Assembly: GCA_027493625.1 (NCBI GenBank)
Contig: JAOSKM010000001.1
Location: 2,000,657 to 2,064,656, forward strand
Reading direction: 5' to 3'
Length of the DNA: 64,000 bases
Source: Planctomycetota bacterium
Lineage (GTDB): Bacteria; Planctomycetota; UBA8742; UBA2392
Part shown: positions 8,961 through 18,501 of the stretch, piece by piece
Layout of the letters: each line of letters starts with the position of its first letter
Position numbering within the stretch: the first letter of the stretch is position 1
Made by a program: the position numbers and the translations under genes
Notes under the pieces: generated by a model
What the model was told of the DNA's origin: nothing
Seen by the model: only the letters and a program-made list of their open reading frames with translations
Database searches by the model: none

Positions 8961-10316
8961 ATGAGCAAACACCCCGAACTTCCGGCCTCCGAGCGCCTGG
9001 TCGTGCTGCTGATCGCGGCCGTGCACTTCATCAACATTCTCGATTTCATGATCGTGATGCCGCTGGGGCCCGACTTCGCCCTTGAGCTCGGCATCGCCAC
9101 CCACCACATCGGGCTGATCGCCGGCAGCTACACCGCGGCGGCCGCCGTCTCCGGCGTGGCGGGCAGTTTCTTCCTTGACCGTTTCGACCGCCGCAAGGCG
9201 CTTGCCGTCTCGATGTTCGGCCTGGTGGTCGGCACCGCGCTGGCCGGCCTGTCCTGGAACCTGCCGACGCTGATCGGCGCGCGCGTGGTGGCCGGCCTGT
9301 TCGGCGGCCCGGCCACCGCCATCAGCCTGGCGATCGTGGCTGACGTCGTCCCGCGTGAACGCCGCGGCCGAGCCATGGGCACGGTGATGTCGGCCTTCAG
9401 CCTGGCCAGCATCGCGGGCGTACCGATCTCGCTGGAGATCGCGCACGCAGCCGACTGGCGCGCGCCCTTCTACAGCGTGGCGGCGCTGGGCGCGCTGATC
9501 AGCGCCGGGGCGATCTTCCTGCTGCCGCCGCTGAGGCTGCACCTGAAGGAGGGCATCACCCCGCCCGGCTGGGGGATGTTCAAGATGCTGACACGCCCGC
9601 TGCCGCTTTTGTCCGCGCTGGCGCTGATGGCCATGGTTACCAGCGCCTTTGCCGTGATACCGAACATCCCTTCCTACCTTGTGTTCAACCTGCATTACGA
9701 GGGCGAAGGCTGGATCGCCGACCTGCTGGCCTGGCTGGGCATCGACTACCGGCCCAGCGTGCTCGGCCCGCTCTATCTGATCGGCGGCACGGTCAGCCTG
9801 CTGGTGATCCAGCTGGTGGGACGCATGACCGACCGCTTCGGCAGCGCGGCCGTGAGCTGGGTGGGTGGCGCGCTGACCTGCACGATCATGTACATCTGGT
9901 TCATCAACTATCAGCCGCTGCCGGCGATGCTGCTGTTCGTGTTCTTCATGGGGGCCATGACCGTGCGCGGCGTGCCGGCCCGCACCCTGGACACCAAGGT
10001 GCCCATGGCCCACGAACGCGCGGCCTTCATGTCGATGCAGAGCGCGGTGCAACACACCACGCTGGCGATCGCGGCCAGCCTCTCCAGCTTCATCCTGAGC
10101 GAGAACCGGGACAAGAGCCTGGAAGGCATGCCGACGCTGGGGATCATCGCCGTGGTGTTCGCGATCCTGCTGCCCACGTTCATCACGCTGGCCGAGCTGG
10201 GCGTGCGCCGCCGCGACGCGAAGCAGCCCGATTCCCACGCGATCAAGCCGCCCGCCGCAGCCGGCATGGGCACCACCGCCCCGGTACCCGCCCGGGCGCC
10301 CGCCTCACCGGAGTGA
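8961..10316 (+). CDS. Major facilitator superfamily transporter
   Basis: The 451-residue protein has about 12 hydrophobic segments. The first helix contains FINILDFMIVMPLGPDF, the pattern of the DHA1 drug:proton antiporter group, and the loop between helices 2 and 3 holds DRFDRRKAL, the usual MFS motif A. A second-half counterpart is GRMTDRFG. The C-terminal 30 residues are Pro/Ala-rich and probably cytoplasmic. The substrate cannot be told. It is divergent from sdhC across a 186-base spacer. Confidence 0.85.
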   Translation: MSKHPELPASERLVVLLIAAVHFINILDFMIVMPLGPDFALELGIATHHIGLIAGSYTAAAAVSGVAGSFFLDRFDRRKALAVSMFGLVVGTALAGLSWNLPTLIGARVVAGLFGGPATAISLAIVADVVPRERRGRAMGTVMSAFSLASIAGVPISLEIAHAADWRAPFYSVAALGALISAGAIFLLPPLRLHLKEGITPPGWGMFKMLTRPLPLLSALALMAMVTSAFAVIPNIPSYLVFNLHYEGEGWIADLLAWLGIDYRPSVLGPLYLIGGTVSLLVIQLVGRMTDRFGSAAVSWVGGALTCTIMYIWFINYQPLPAMLLFVFFMGAMTVRGVPARTLDTKVPMAHERAAFMSMQSAVQHTTLAIAASLSSFILSENRDKSLEGMPTLGIIAVVFAILLPTFITLAELGVRRRDAKQPDSHAIKPPAAAGMGTTAPVPARAPASPE

Positions 10317-10368
10317 TTTGCGGGGCGCATGCCTGCAGCAGGGTGCTATCATGATTTCGGAGGCATCC

Positions 10369-10998
10369 ATGGCATCCAGCAAGTCCATCACAGCCGACAA
10401 CCCGACCCATGTGGTCGGGCGTGATGGCGTGAGGCGCGCCGTACAGGATCAGATGTCGCTGCAGGACTTCATGGCGCTGAACTGGCCGGAGGACCAGCAC
10501 TGGGAATTGATCTGGGGGGCACCCGTCTTGACACCCGCGCCGATACCTTTTCATCAGCATCTCTACTTCGAACTTGGTTACTGGATGCGCCGCGAGCTCG
10601 AAAAAAAGCCTGAGTTCATCCTGTTGCCTGATGAAGACGTGCTGCTTCCCGGCTCCGAGAACTACCTGCGGCCGGACATCAACATCTTCCGCCGCGCGGA
10701 GGTTGACATGGCAAAGGTGCCCGTCCGCGCCCTGCCGGCCCTGGTAGTGGAGATTCTCTCACCGTCGACTGGCGGGCGCGACTGGGGCGACAAGAAGATC
10801 GCGCTGGCCGAAGCGGGCGTTCCTGAGTACTGGATCGCCGACCCGGCTACCGGCGCGCTCGCGATTCACGTCAATCCGGCCAAGGGCAACTACGACCCGC
10901 AGATCATGGACGCCGACGGCTTCCTCACCAGTCCGTTCTTCGGCCGCCGCCTGCGCATTCAGTTCGACGGCAAGACCTACAGGGTCGAAGCTCCCTGA
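10369..10998 (+). CDS. Uma2 family (DUF820) restriction-endonuclease-like protein
   Basis: The 209-residue protein belongs to the PD-(D/E)XK-like Uma2 family. Visible core: RPDINIFRR (acidic residue of the nuclease motif), followed by ALVVEILSPSTGGRDWGDKKIALAEAGV with the E-x-S and K positions of the fold, and VPEYWIADP. The ATG at 10369 was chosen because CGGAGG lies 6 bases before it; upstream starts at 10351 and 10318 lack this. Cellular role of the family is not known; many planctomycetes and cyanobacteria have several copies. Confidence 0.8.
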   Translation: MASSKSITADNPTHVVGRDGVRRAVQDQMSLQDFMALNWPEDQHWELIWGAPVLTPAPIPFHQHLYFELGYWMRRELEKKPEFILLPDEDVLLPGSENYLRPDINIFRRAEVDMAKVPVRALPALVVEILSPSTGGRDWGDKKIALAEAGVPEYWIADPATGALAIHVNPAKGNYDPQIMDADGFLTSPFFGRRLRIQFDGKTYRVEAP

Positions 10999-11063
10999 TC
11001 TCGCGGAGATTTCTTGCATCCCGTGAGACGAAAGACATAGTTGCGCCCTTCACGGAGGTAGCC

Positions 11064-11438
11064 ATGGCGGCACTGTTGAAGGGAATCCCGGTTCTGCCCG
11101 CGGGCGATTTCGGCGCGGCTCTTTCCTTTTACAAGGACAAGCTGGGCTTCGACGAAACGTTCCGCGACAACAGCGAAGCCCCAGGCTACGTCGGCCTGAA
11201 ACGCGACGACGTAGAGGTACACCTGGCCCGCGTGGATGGCGGCCTGGCCCGCACCGTCGGCGAGCAGACCATGGCCCGCTTCCTGGTGAACGACGTGGAT
11301 GCACTCTTCACCGAGTACAGCAGGCACGCCGGCGTGATCCACCCCAACGGCAAGCTCGCCGACAAACCATGGGGCACACGTGAGTTCGCCGTGCTGGACC
11401 CCACCGGCGTCTGCATCACCTTCTATCGCAACGCCTAG
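11064..11438 (+). CDS. Glyoxalase/bleomycin-resistance (VOC) family protein
   Basis: The 124-residue protein has the paired beta-alpha-beta-beta-beta units of the VOC fold. It starts with GIPVLPAGDFGAALSFYKDKLGF, the common opening of bleomycin-binding-like proteins, and ends with GTREFAVLDPTGVCITFYR. The usual metal positions are partly recognisable (E/H in VEVHLARV). A GGAGG ribosome site precedes the ATG. Substrate unknown; antibiotic binding is possible but not shown. Confidence 0.8.
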   Translation: MAALLKGIPVLPAGDFGAALSFYKDKLGFDETFRDNSEAPGYVGLKRDDVEVHLARVDGGLARTVGEQTMARFLVNDVDALFTEYSRHAGVIHPNGKLADKPWGTREFAVLDPTGVCITFYRNA

Positions 11439-11442
11439 TTCG

Positions 11443-11520
11443 CGGATCGTGACTCGTGGATCGTGGACCGCAGGATCCACGGTTTTTATTTTCGGCCCAC
11501 GAACCACAATCCACGAAGCA
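11443..11520. repeat. Heptamer-phased inverted repeat upstream of ABC exporter genes
   Basis: Left arm units CGTGACT, CGTGGAT, CGTGGAC; right arm CCACGAA, CCACAAT, CCACGAA, GCACGAA. It forms an imperfect hairpin with a T-rich loop and may end the VOC transcript. Confidence 0.6.
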
Positions 11521-11543
11521 CGAATTTCGCTATGCTCCCCGCC

Positions 11544-12278
11544 ATGATCGAAGTGTTTGACCTTGTTAAGACGTACGAAGGCGCCACGGCCGTGGACGGG
11601 CTGTCGTTCACCGTCAACCCCGGCGAAGTACTGGGCCTGGTGGGCCCCAACGGCGCCGGCAAAACCACCACCATGCGCTGCATCACCGGCATCCTGCAGC
11701 CCAGCGCCGGCGCGGTACGAGTGGCCGGGCTTGACCTCGGCCTCGACCCCGTCGGCGCCAAGCGCAACCTGGCCTTCGTGCCGGACGAGCCCCAGCTGTT
11801 CGACTACCTGACCATCGCCGAGCACCTGAAATTCTACGGCCGCGTCTACAACGTCCCCGACGCCGAAGCCCACGGCGCGGCGCTGCTGAAGGAACTCGAA
11901 CTCACCGGCAAAGAGGACGCGCTGCCCGGCACGCTCAGCCGCGGCATGAAGCAAAAGGTCGCCATCGCCTGCGGCCTGCTGCACCGGCCGCGCGCCGTGC
12001 TGTTCGACGAGCCGCTGACGGGGCTGGACCCGGTGGCGATCCGCCGCATCAAGCAGACCATCAAGCGCCTGGCAGCGGAGGGCGCCGCCGTGATCATCTC
12101 GAGTCACCTGCTTGGGCTGGTAGAAGAAATCGCCACGCACCTGCTGCTGCTGCAGAACGGTAAAAAGGTGCTGCACGGCTCGCTGGCCGAGGTGCGCCAG
12201 AGCATCCCGGACCTGCAGGACAGCGGCCTGGAGGCCATCTTCCTGCGCGCCACGGGCTACGACGCGGAGCCGGCCTGA
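11544..12278 (+). CDS. ABC transporter ATP-binding protein
   Basis: The 244-residue ATPase has Walker A (GPNGAGKTTT), a signature motif LSRGMKQKVAIA, Walker B (RAVLFDEPLTGLD) and the switch His in ISSHLLG. The start at 11544 (MIEVFDLVKTYEG) is the usual family start; an ATG four codons earlier is possible. Its stop overlaps the start of the permease (TGATG), so the two are translationally coupled. Together they form an ABC-2-like exporter. Confidence 0.9.
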   Translation: MIEVFDLVKTYEGATAVDGLSFTVNPGEVLGLVGPNGAGKTTTMRCITGILQPSAGAVRVAGLDLGLDPVGAKRNLAFVPDEPQLFDYLTIAEHLKFYGRVYNVPDAEAHGAALLKELELTGKEDALPGTLSRGMKQKVAIACGLLHRPRAVLFDEPLTGLDPVAIRRIKQTIKRLAAEGAAVIISSHLLGLVEEIATHLLLLQNGKKVLHGSLAEVRQSIPDLQDSGLEAIFLRATGYDAEPA

Positions 12279-13978
12279 TGCACCCGGCCCTGCGCTACCT
12301 GGCGTACCGGCAATCGGCGGGTGGGCTGAAGCACCGGCTGTCGCGGCTCAAGAACCCGCGCTACTTCGTGCCGGCGCTGCTGGCGATCGCTTACTTCTGG
12401 CTGAGTTTCGGCATGCCCGGCCTCGCGCCCTCGCGCGCGGGCGATGACGGCCACGACACCTTCGAGCGCCTGCGCGTGTTCATCGGGCCCGGCCTCGGGC
12501 TGATGCTGGCCATGGGCTGGGCCGTCGCCACCTCGCGCCCCGCGCCGGCGTTTACGCGACCTGAGGCTTCGCAGCTCTTCGTGCTGCCGTTCACGCGGCG
12601 CGAACTGGTGAACTACCGGCTGCTGCGGCCGCAGCTGATTTTCCTGCTGATCGGCGGTTTCGCGGCGCTGGGTTCATTGCGCAGCCCGCAGCTCAACCCG
12701 CTGTTCGCGGGCGCGGGCGGCTTTCTGCTGATGAACCTGCTGTCGCTGAACACCATGGCGGCGGCGCTGGCGAGCAACCGCATGAAGAACGCGGGCTGGC
12801 CGAAACCGCTGCTGTACCTGCCCTCGTTGCTGCTGATCGGCTGGGTGCTGGGTCCGCTGCTGTACAACTACCAGGTGATGGAGGCCGGCGACGAGGGCTG
12901 GCGCGAATGGCTGCTGAACCTGATGCAGGGCGGCAGCGCGGCCTGGGCCCACTGGCCGCTGCAGCAGCTGGCGCTGATGATCGGGGCGTCCGATCTCGCG
13001 CAGTTCGGCCGGGGCGCGGCCAGCGTGCTGGTCGCCTGCGCCGCGCTGTGGGCACTGTGCATGCTGCTGGTGGCGCCGTTCGAGGAACGCGCGCTGGAAC
13101 TGGCCGAGACCACCGGCCGCAAGATCGAGGCCATGCGGCGCGGCGGCGCGTTCGCGGCGGCGGCCGGCAGCCTGAAGAAGACGCGCAGCACGCGGCTGAA
13201 GCTGAACGCGACGGGTCCAAGCTGGCGAGCGGTGTTCTGGCAGACGCTGGTTGCCGAGTGGCGCATCGGCATGTGGAAGCTGGCGATCGGCGTGGCGGGC
13301 ATCCTGCTGGCGCTGGCGGTATTCGGCGAGCACTTCACGAAGTCGCGCGGCGTTGCGGTGTTCGCGATCGGGCTGTCGGCAGCGATGGGCAGCATGCTGC
13401 TGATGATGGGCCCGCGCATGATGGCAACCGGCTTGCACGCCGAGTTGCGCCGCCTGCCGCTGTGGAAGGGCCTGCCGATCACAGGCTACTCCCTGCTGCG
13501 CGGAAAGGTGTGGGCGGGCGCGCTGCTGGTGACGCCGGCGGCCCTGCTGATGATGACGGCCGCGGTGATCGCTTCACTGACGCTGTCGAAGTGGAACCAG
13601 GCGCCGGTCATCATGGGCGTTTACGCGGGGCTGATTCCGCTGGTGCCGGTGGCGGCGATGATGATGATCGGGCTGGAAAGCGCGGCGGTGCTGATGCTGC
13701 CGGCCTGGCTCAGCAGCACGCACAGCGAGCCGGGCTTTGAAACCATCGGGCGCAACCTGCTTTCGCTGATGGTGCGCATGGTGCTTGGTTCGCTGCTGGC
13801 GATCATACCTGGCGGGCTGTTCGCGATCGCCGCGGCGATCGGCCTGGCGCTGAAACTGCCTGCCCCCGGCTTCGCGATTGGCGGCGTGATCGCGGCCGTC
13901 GCGCTGGCCGCCGAAATGGAGGGCCTGCTGCTGCTGGTAGGCCGCCGCTTCGACGAAATGGACGCCACGCCCGAGTAG
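12278..13978 (+). CDS. Putative ABC exporter permease
   Basis: The 566-residue membrane protein has about 12 hydrophobic segments in two groups, with a soluble segment around residues 280-310 between them. It resembles the 'putative ABC exporter' family often paired with a single ATPase in planctomycetes. The start codon overlaps the stop of the ATPase gene. No substrate clue is visible. Confidence 0.75.
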   Translation: MHPALRYLAYRQSAGGLKHRLSRLKNPRYFVPALLAIAYFWLSFGMPGLAPSRAGDDGHDTFERLRVFIGPGLGLMLAMGWAVATSRPAPAFTRPEASQLFVLPFTRRELVNYRLLRPQLIFLLIGGFAALGSLRSPQLNPLFAGAGGFLLMNLLSLNTMAAALASNRMKNAGWPKPLLYLPSLLLIGWVLGPLLYNYQVMEAGDEGWREWLLNLMQGGSAAWAHWPLQQLALMIGASDLAQFGRGAASVLVACAALWALCMLLVAPFEERALELAETTGRKIEAMRRGGAFAAAAGSLKKTRSTRLKLNATGPSWRAVFWQTLVAEWRIGMWKLAIGVAGILLALAVFGEHFTKSRGVAVFAIGLSAAMGSMLLMMGPRMMATGLHAELRRLPLWKGLPITGYSLLRGKVWAGALLVTPAALLMMTAAVIASLTLSKWNQAPVIMGVYAGLIPLVPVAAMMMIGLESAAVLMLPAWLSSTHSEPGFETIGRNLLSLMVRMVLGSLLAIIPGGLFAIAAAIGLALKLPAPGFAIGGVIAAVALAAEMEGLLLLVGRRFDEMDATPE

Positions 13979-14065
13979 CGCCACGGCCCCGCTGCGGCGT
14001 GGCCGGGCCGGCAGCCCGCTCAGGAAACCGTGGCGGTTCACGCGGATTGGACTAGACTTGGCGAA

Positions 14066-16300
14066 ATGCAAAGAGTGCTGATCCCTGCTGTCGTGCTGGT
14101 CGTTGGTCTGGTGCTCGGCTTTTTCCTGGGTTTCGCGCAGCGCCCCGCCGGTTCGCCATCCGCCGACAACCGCGCCGCGAGCGCACCGCCCGTTCCTGAC
14201 ACCGCGCAACTCCCACCACAGCAACTGCCGGCAACCGGGCCAGAAGAAACACCGCCTGCCCCGGAACCTGAGCCGGAAACCGCTCCGGACTACTCCTTCG
14301 AACTGCCCGACGTGCCGACCGGCGACGCTGAAGCAACCGGCGTGGTGCGGCTGCCGGACGGCTCGCCGTGCGCTGACCTGGCCCTGCGCGCGATCCCTTC
14401 CATGCCGGACAGCTTGTCGATCAAAAGCAAGCGCCGCCTGGGCGTCGATGAACGCACGGCCTACGAGGCCGCAGTGATCAGGTGGGAGACAGAGGCCTCG
14501 CGCGACACGACGAGCGGGCCGGACGGCAGCTTCAAGTTCGAGCGGCTCGCGCAGCAGACCTACAGCGTGGTCTGCCTCACACCCGGCTGGGAAATCAGTA
14601 TGCAACAGGGAGTGACCCAGCCCGCTTTGACGCCCGGCGTCGAGCTGGTGCTGATCGCCACGCGCCTGGTCCGTGTGCCGCTGCGGGTTCTGCTGCCCGA
14701 CGGAAGTGAGCCGGACCGCGCCCGGATAACCGCGCGTTCGATGGAAGGATCATCGTTCGTCTTCGGCTACTGGAAGCCCGACATGCGCAGCATCGAAACC
14801 GCAACGGGCGGCGTGAAGTTCTCGGCCCTGGGCGGGCCGGATGACAGTCTCGAGGCCCAGGCAATCGCGCAGATTCCCGCACAGGGCGAAGTCCCCGAAG
14901 TGGTGCTGCAGCTCAAGCGCCCGCCCGGCCTGTACCTGACGCTGGAGTTGCCGACGCCCTATTACCGGGAAGTCTCGGTCACGCTGCTGCCCGCGGAAGA
15001 GGCCCGCAAGCTGACCTCCGAGCCGTTCATGGCCCGCGGCGCCAAGACCTCGCGCAAGCTGAGCCCCACCTACTTGTACTACCCGGCGCTGCCGGCGGGC
15101 GAGTATGTGGCATTCGTGGGGATCAACCGCATGCTGGTGCTCGCGACCGAGGCCATCCCGGTAACCGGCGAACTGACTGAGCACACGCTGACGCTTGCGC
15201 CCCTGGACATGAGTGAGCACTTCACGGTCCGCACGGCAGACGCCGAGGGCAAGCCGCTGGCCGTTCAGCGCCTGTCCTGCAACCTCGCCGACGCCGAGTT
15301 CTCCACGAGCGACATGACCGCGTGGATGGAGGTCGAGCCCGGCCACTACCTGATGCGGCGACCCGGCATCGCCCGCGACCAGTTCGGGCGTTTCGTGCCC
15401 ACGGAGGGCGCTTCCATCGCCGTGCAGGCCACCCGCGGCGTCACCACGCGCTTCGGCCGTCTGCCCCTGGACGGCGCCGAGGTGACCATCGTGTTCGGCG
15501 ACAGTTGCACGCTGGTCGTTGAGGTGGACAACCTGCCCGAACTCGGCCGCAACGACATGTGGGTGGCGGTGATTCCCGCCGAAGCCAGCGAACGCCGCGA
15601 GGCCGGCATGGCGCGCTATTCGTCGCAGCAGAACGTGGTGGGGTCCAAGCTGGCGCTGGAAGCAAAGCGCGAGTTCAAGGACCTGCAGCCGGGCAAAGCG
15701 GTGGTGCTGGTGTTGCGCGACGGATCGTCCCCGGGCTCGGGTGATGAGGCCGCGCTGTCACGGCTGGAGACCACGTTGCAGCCCGGAACGCACACGGTGC
15801 GCATCACCATGCCGGCACTGCATCAGTTGGAAGTACGCACCAGCAAGCCGCAGAACGTGCGCACCCTGTGGATACTCGGCGAAGGTCTTGAACTGTACGA
15901 GAAGCCGGACGCCGAGGGGGTGGTGAAGGCTCACTCGTTGCCTGCCGGCGAATACTGGGTCGGCGATTCGACCGCCGGCTACATGAAGGTGACACTGCCG
16001 CTGGCCGGCCCGGTGGACTTCGCGCCCCTGCCGCACAATTGCCTGCGCCTGGGCTCGTACGACAAGGAAGGCCTGCTGCACCGCAAGGGGCTGCGGCGCG
16101 GCGACCTGGTGGTGGCGATCAACGGCGAGTACTTCGAAGGACGAGACAGATTGCAGCCTGCCTGGGAGGCCGCCCGGGAGTCAGCTTCGGTGCTGCTGGA
16201 AATCGAGCGTCGGGGCCAGGTGTTGCAGGTGACGCTGACAGGAGAGGAACTCGCCACAGCATTGCGCAACCAGGCCAGCTTCAGCTACCGCAGGAAGTAG
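14066..16300 (+). CDS. Membrane-anchored repeat protein with C-terminal PDZ domain
   Basis: The 744-residue protein starts at the ATG at 14066, which places a membrane segment at residues 4-23; the longest frame starts 12 codons earlier. A Pro/Glu-rich linker (residues 25-80) is followed by beta-sandwich repeats of the carboxypeptidase regulatory type (for example GPDGSFKFERLAQQTY) and by a C-terminal PDZ domain (GLRRGDLVVAINGEYF). It is a paralogue in architecture of the 2702-5020 gene, with little obvious sequence identity outside the PDZ. A periplasmic or surface scaffold role is inference. Confidence 0.75.
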   Translation: MQRVLIPAVVLVVGLVLGFFLGFAQRPAGSPSADNRAASAPPVPDTAQLPPQQLPATGPEETPPAPEPEPETAPDYSFELPDVPTGDAEATGVVRLPDGSPCADLALRAIPSMPDSLSIKSKRRLGVDERTAYEAAVIRWETEASRDTTSGPDGSFKFERLAQQTYSVVCLTPGWEISMQQGVTQPALTPGVELVLIATRLVRVPLRVLLPDGSEPDRARITARSMEGSSFVFGYWKPDMRSIETATGGVKFSALGGPDDSLEAQAIAQIPAQGEVPEVVLQLKRPPGLYLTLELPTPYYREVSVTLLPAEEARKLTSEPFMARGAKTSRKLSPTYLYYPALPAGEYVAFVGINRMLVLATEAIPVTGELTEHTLTLAPLDMSEHFTVRTADAEGKPLAVQRLSCNLADAEFSTSDMTAWMEVEPGHYLMRRPGIARDQFGRFVPTEGASIAVQATRGVTTRFGRLPLDGAEVTIVFGDSCTLVVEVDNLPELGRNDMWVAVIPAEASERREAGMARYSSQQNVVGSKLALEAKREFKDLQPGKAVVLVLRDGSSPGSGDEAALSRLETTLQPGTHTVRITMPALHQLEVRTSKPQNVRTLWILGEGLELYEKPDAEGVVKAHSLPAGEYWVGDSTAGYMKVTLPLAGPVDFAPLPHNCLRLGSYDKEGLLHRKGLRRGDLVVAINGEYFEGRDRLQPAWEAARESASVLLEIERRGQVLQVTLTGEELATALRNQASFSYRRK

Positions 16301-16327
16301 CGCCCCACCCGCGCCGCGGCGTTTGCA

Positions 16328-16776
16328 GGCACAGGCAGGATTGCCCAATACTGCGGGGTTAAGGAGTTTCGCGGCAGACTCCGACGTGCAGATTGTATCG
16401 GCAGTCAGGCGCATCCGCGGCACCACAGTGTGGTGCCAAGCGGACGTTGCGAGCGCAACCGCCGTAACAATTGTTAGCCCCCGCCGGTTGGCGCCTAGCG
16501 CAGCGAGGCGCCAACAAGGCGGGGGGTTACGGGCAAAAGAGGTTTGAGAGGCGCGGAGCGCCGGCACAACGGCCGCTTGCGGCCGATCGGTCCTCGCGGC
16601 AAGCGCCGCGAGTGTGTCGGCGCTCCGCGCCTTTGATCGTTCTTTCCGCCGATTCCCCCACCGAACGCCGGAGGCGTTCGGTGGGGGCTTCCACTGTGCA
16701 GGCGCTCCGCGCCAAAGAGCTAAACCGACGACTGTTTCGCCTTAACCCCGCAGTATTGGGCAGGATTGCCTGTGCC
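16328..16776. repeat. MITE-like element with 37-base terminal inverted repeats
   Basis: Bases 16328-16364 and 16740-16776 are inverted copies, starting GGCACAGGCA and ending GGGGTTAAGG, and match at 31 of 37 positions; the mismatching six bases are themselves inverted (GGATTG against ATCCTG). The 449-base interior has no credible gene and contains several nested palindromes, including the multi-hairpin unit at 16550-16713. A non-autonomous transposon is likely; I see no target duplication with certainty. Confidence 0.6.
16550..16713 (-). repeat. Multi-hairpin dispersed repeat, copy A
   Basis: Read on the minus strand this unit starts GGCGCGGAGCGCC, has a strong hairpin CCCCCACCGAACGCC / GGCGTTCGGTGGGGG, a second GGCGCGGAGCGCC, and ends with GGCGCTCCGCGCC. 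The same order of blocks is found on the plus strand at 30251-30411. Confidence 0.7.
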
Positions 16777-16821
16777 ACGCGAAGTGGGACGGCTCGCACA
16801 CCCGAGTCGGCAGTACAGCAG

Positions 16822-16883
16822 TCAATCAAACAGGGGCACCCGTTCGGATGCCCCTGAAGCTGGCGGAGGGGGGGGATTCGAAC
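16822..16883 (-). repeat. Duplicated 3' end of tRNA-Ser plus its terminator
   Basis: These 62 bases are an identical direct copy of 16967-17028. The copied block contains the tRNA acceptor 3' strand with CCA, part of the T arm, and the GGGGCATCC-type terminator hairpin. It is probably a scar of an earlier integration or recombination at this tRNA. Confidence 0.75.
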
Positions 16884-16884
16884 C

Positions 16885-18481
16885 TCAAACGCCGCAGGCG
16901 TTTGACAGCGGAGCTTTGCGGAGCGGCCGGCGCGCAGCGCCGCGGGGGTTCGACGGGTCACGGCAATCAATCAAACAGGGGCACCCGTTCGGATGCCCCT
17001 GAAGCTGGCGGAGGGGGGGATTCGAACCCCCGATGCCCTTTCGGACATTTCGGTTTTCGAAACCGACGCAATCAACCACTCTGCCACCCCTCCGCGATTC
17101 CTCTTCCGCCGCCGATACCAGCGCAACTTCCAAGTTGGTAACAGGATGCGAGGTTTTCTCGATAGCGTCCACCCCCCGCTCACAAGTGGACTCAATCACT
17201 TTTGGGTCCGGCGTTGTCCGGTGTTGTACGGGCGGTTGCACCAAGCCAGCGCCCAAGTTTTTTGTCGTTGACGGTGTATCCGCTAACGTCGGAATGACTG
17301 GGAAGTTTTCAATGGCCTGCCGTTCGATGGCCTTGGCTGAATGAGCGTAGACGCGCAGGGTCAGATTCGGCGTGCTATGCCGCGCAAGCGATTGCAGTTC
17401 CTTTGGTGGGCATCCAGTCCGCCCCAACATCGTAACGAACGTGTGTCTCAAGGAATGGAAGTCCGCAAACAGCCCCTCCGCATCAACGTAGGCAATGCCC
17501 ACCGCTTCAAGGTCCGCCTTTAGCAATTTGGCCCCGTGACCTCTTGGGGGAACCATGAGCGCGTAGCTGTCCCCCGGCTTCCCTCGAAACAATGACCTCA
17601 ATCGCTCGGCAGTGTCCAGACGCAACGGCTGTACGGCTTCCCTGCGCGCCTTCTCACTCCGCGCCGTGACCCGAACGGTTGGTTCTGTTGAACTCAGATC
17701 GAACGAAGAGACCTTTAGGCTTCCCAGTTCCCCAAAGCGCAGGCCGGTAAGTATGGCAAGTTCGTACAGTATCGCCCGATACTGACTCGGAATTTTCATT
17801 CGGGTTGGGCCGGTTCGAACGCCGTCGAAAAGTTCTGCCAATTCGTCCACGGTCAAAGCCCTCCTCGGATGTCTGCGGTCAAGGGCGACATTGGCTTTCT
17901 TGATCCCTCTGGTCGGATTTTCAAATGCTCGCCCTACTTCGATCATCCACAAGCAAAACTGCTGGAACGCCGCGAGATAGTGATTGAACGTCTGTGCGCC
18001 GAATCCGCGCTCACCCTGTAGACTTGCCGGCGCCTCACGAACCGTTGCCGGGGTCAAGTCCTGCCACCACTTGAAGGACCGATGCTCGACAAGTTTGGTC
18101 AACATCGAAGCACGCATTTTGACGTGCTTCTCCGAAACTCGCTGCTGGTGGAGATAGTCGAGAAAATCCGCAATGTGTTCGGTCAGCCTTTTCAGCGATC
18201 CGAGTTCGCAGCCCTTCAACAGCCCGTGCTTTGTGAGCCGGTTTCTGTTCTTGTCATTCAGGCTCTCCAACCACTTGCGCGTATCCGGTGGAAGCTCACG
18301 CCCGGACTCAACCAACTCGGCAAGTTTTTTCCACGTTGCAGCCAAACTCGATGCTCGCCTTCTTGTCGCGGTAGGCGGGAAGCCTGACTCGCTCGCCACG
18401 GAACGCCAGTTCGATGTACCAGTTGCGCGTCTTTCGCCGACGCCCGGCCTTGTCTTTGTAATCCTGCTTGAACAACCTCAT
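16885..18481 (-). CDS. Tyrosine recombinase/integrase of the island, with a frameshift near its N-terminus
   Basis: The N-terminal part starts at the ATG at 18481 (MRLFKQDYKDKAGRRRKTRNW, a typical integrase opening) and runs to a six-base homopolymer at 18325-18330; dropping one base joins it to the frame starting LAELVESGRELPP. The catalytic domain shows TGLRFGELGSL (Arg I), HSLRHTF (His-x-x-Arg) and VYAHS in the Tyr position. The frame runs on through tRNA-Ser to 16885; this tail (after about 17094) is created by integration. In the excised circle the tail would come from the right end of the element. The gene follows an excisionase-like gene with 20 bases between. Confidence 0.85.
16966..17000 (-). 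terminator. Terminator hairpin after tRNA-Ser(CGA)
   Basis: On the minus strand AGGGGCATCC, loop GAAC, GGGTGCCCCT, followed by TGTTTGATTGATTG. It lies 6 bases after the CCA end of the tRNA. Confidence 0.6.
17006..17093 (-). tRNA. tRNA-Ser (anticodon CGA)
   Basis: An 88-base class II tRNA with 7-bp acceptor stem (GGAGGGG / CCCCTCC), encoded G73 and CCA, anticodon stem TCGGT / ACCGA around loop TTCGAAA (anticodon CGA), a variable arm GTCC GAAA GGGC, and T loop TTCGAAT. Its 5' half (17051-17093) is part of the attachment repeat of the island, so the present gene is a hybrid: the 3' half belongs to the host and the 5' half and upstream DNA come from the element. Confidence 0.95.
17051..17094. 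other. Left attachment site (attL) of the integrated element
   Basis: This 44-base segment is repeated in direct orientation at 24891-24934 with one mismatch (A at 17070, G at 24910). It corresponds to the tRNA-Ser region from the anticodon arm to the 5' end. The two copies bracket integrase, recombinase, Rep-like and cargo genes. Confidence 0.9.
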
Positions 18482-18501
18482 CCCTCATCCTCCACTTCGT
18501 T

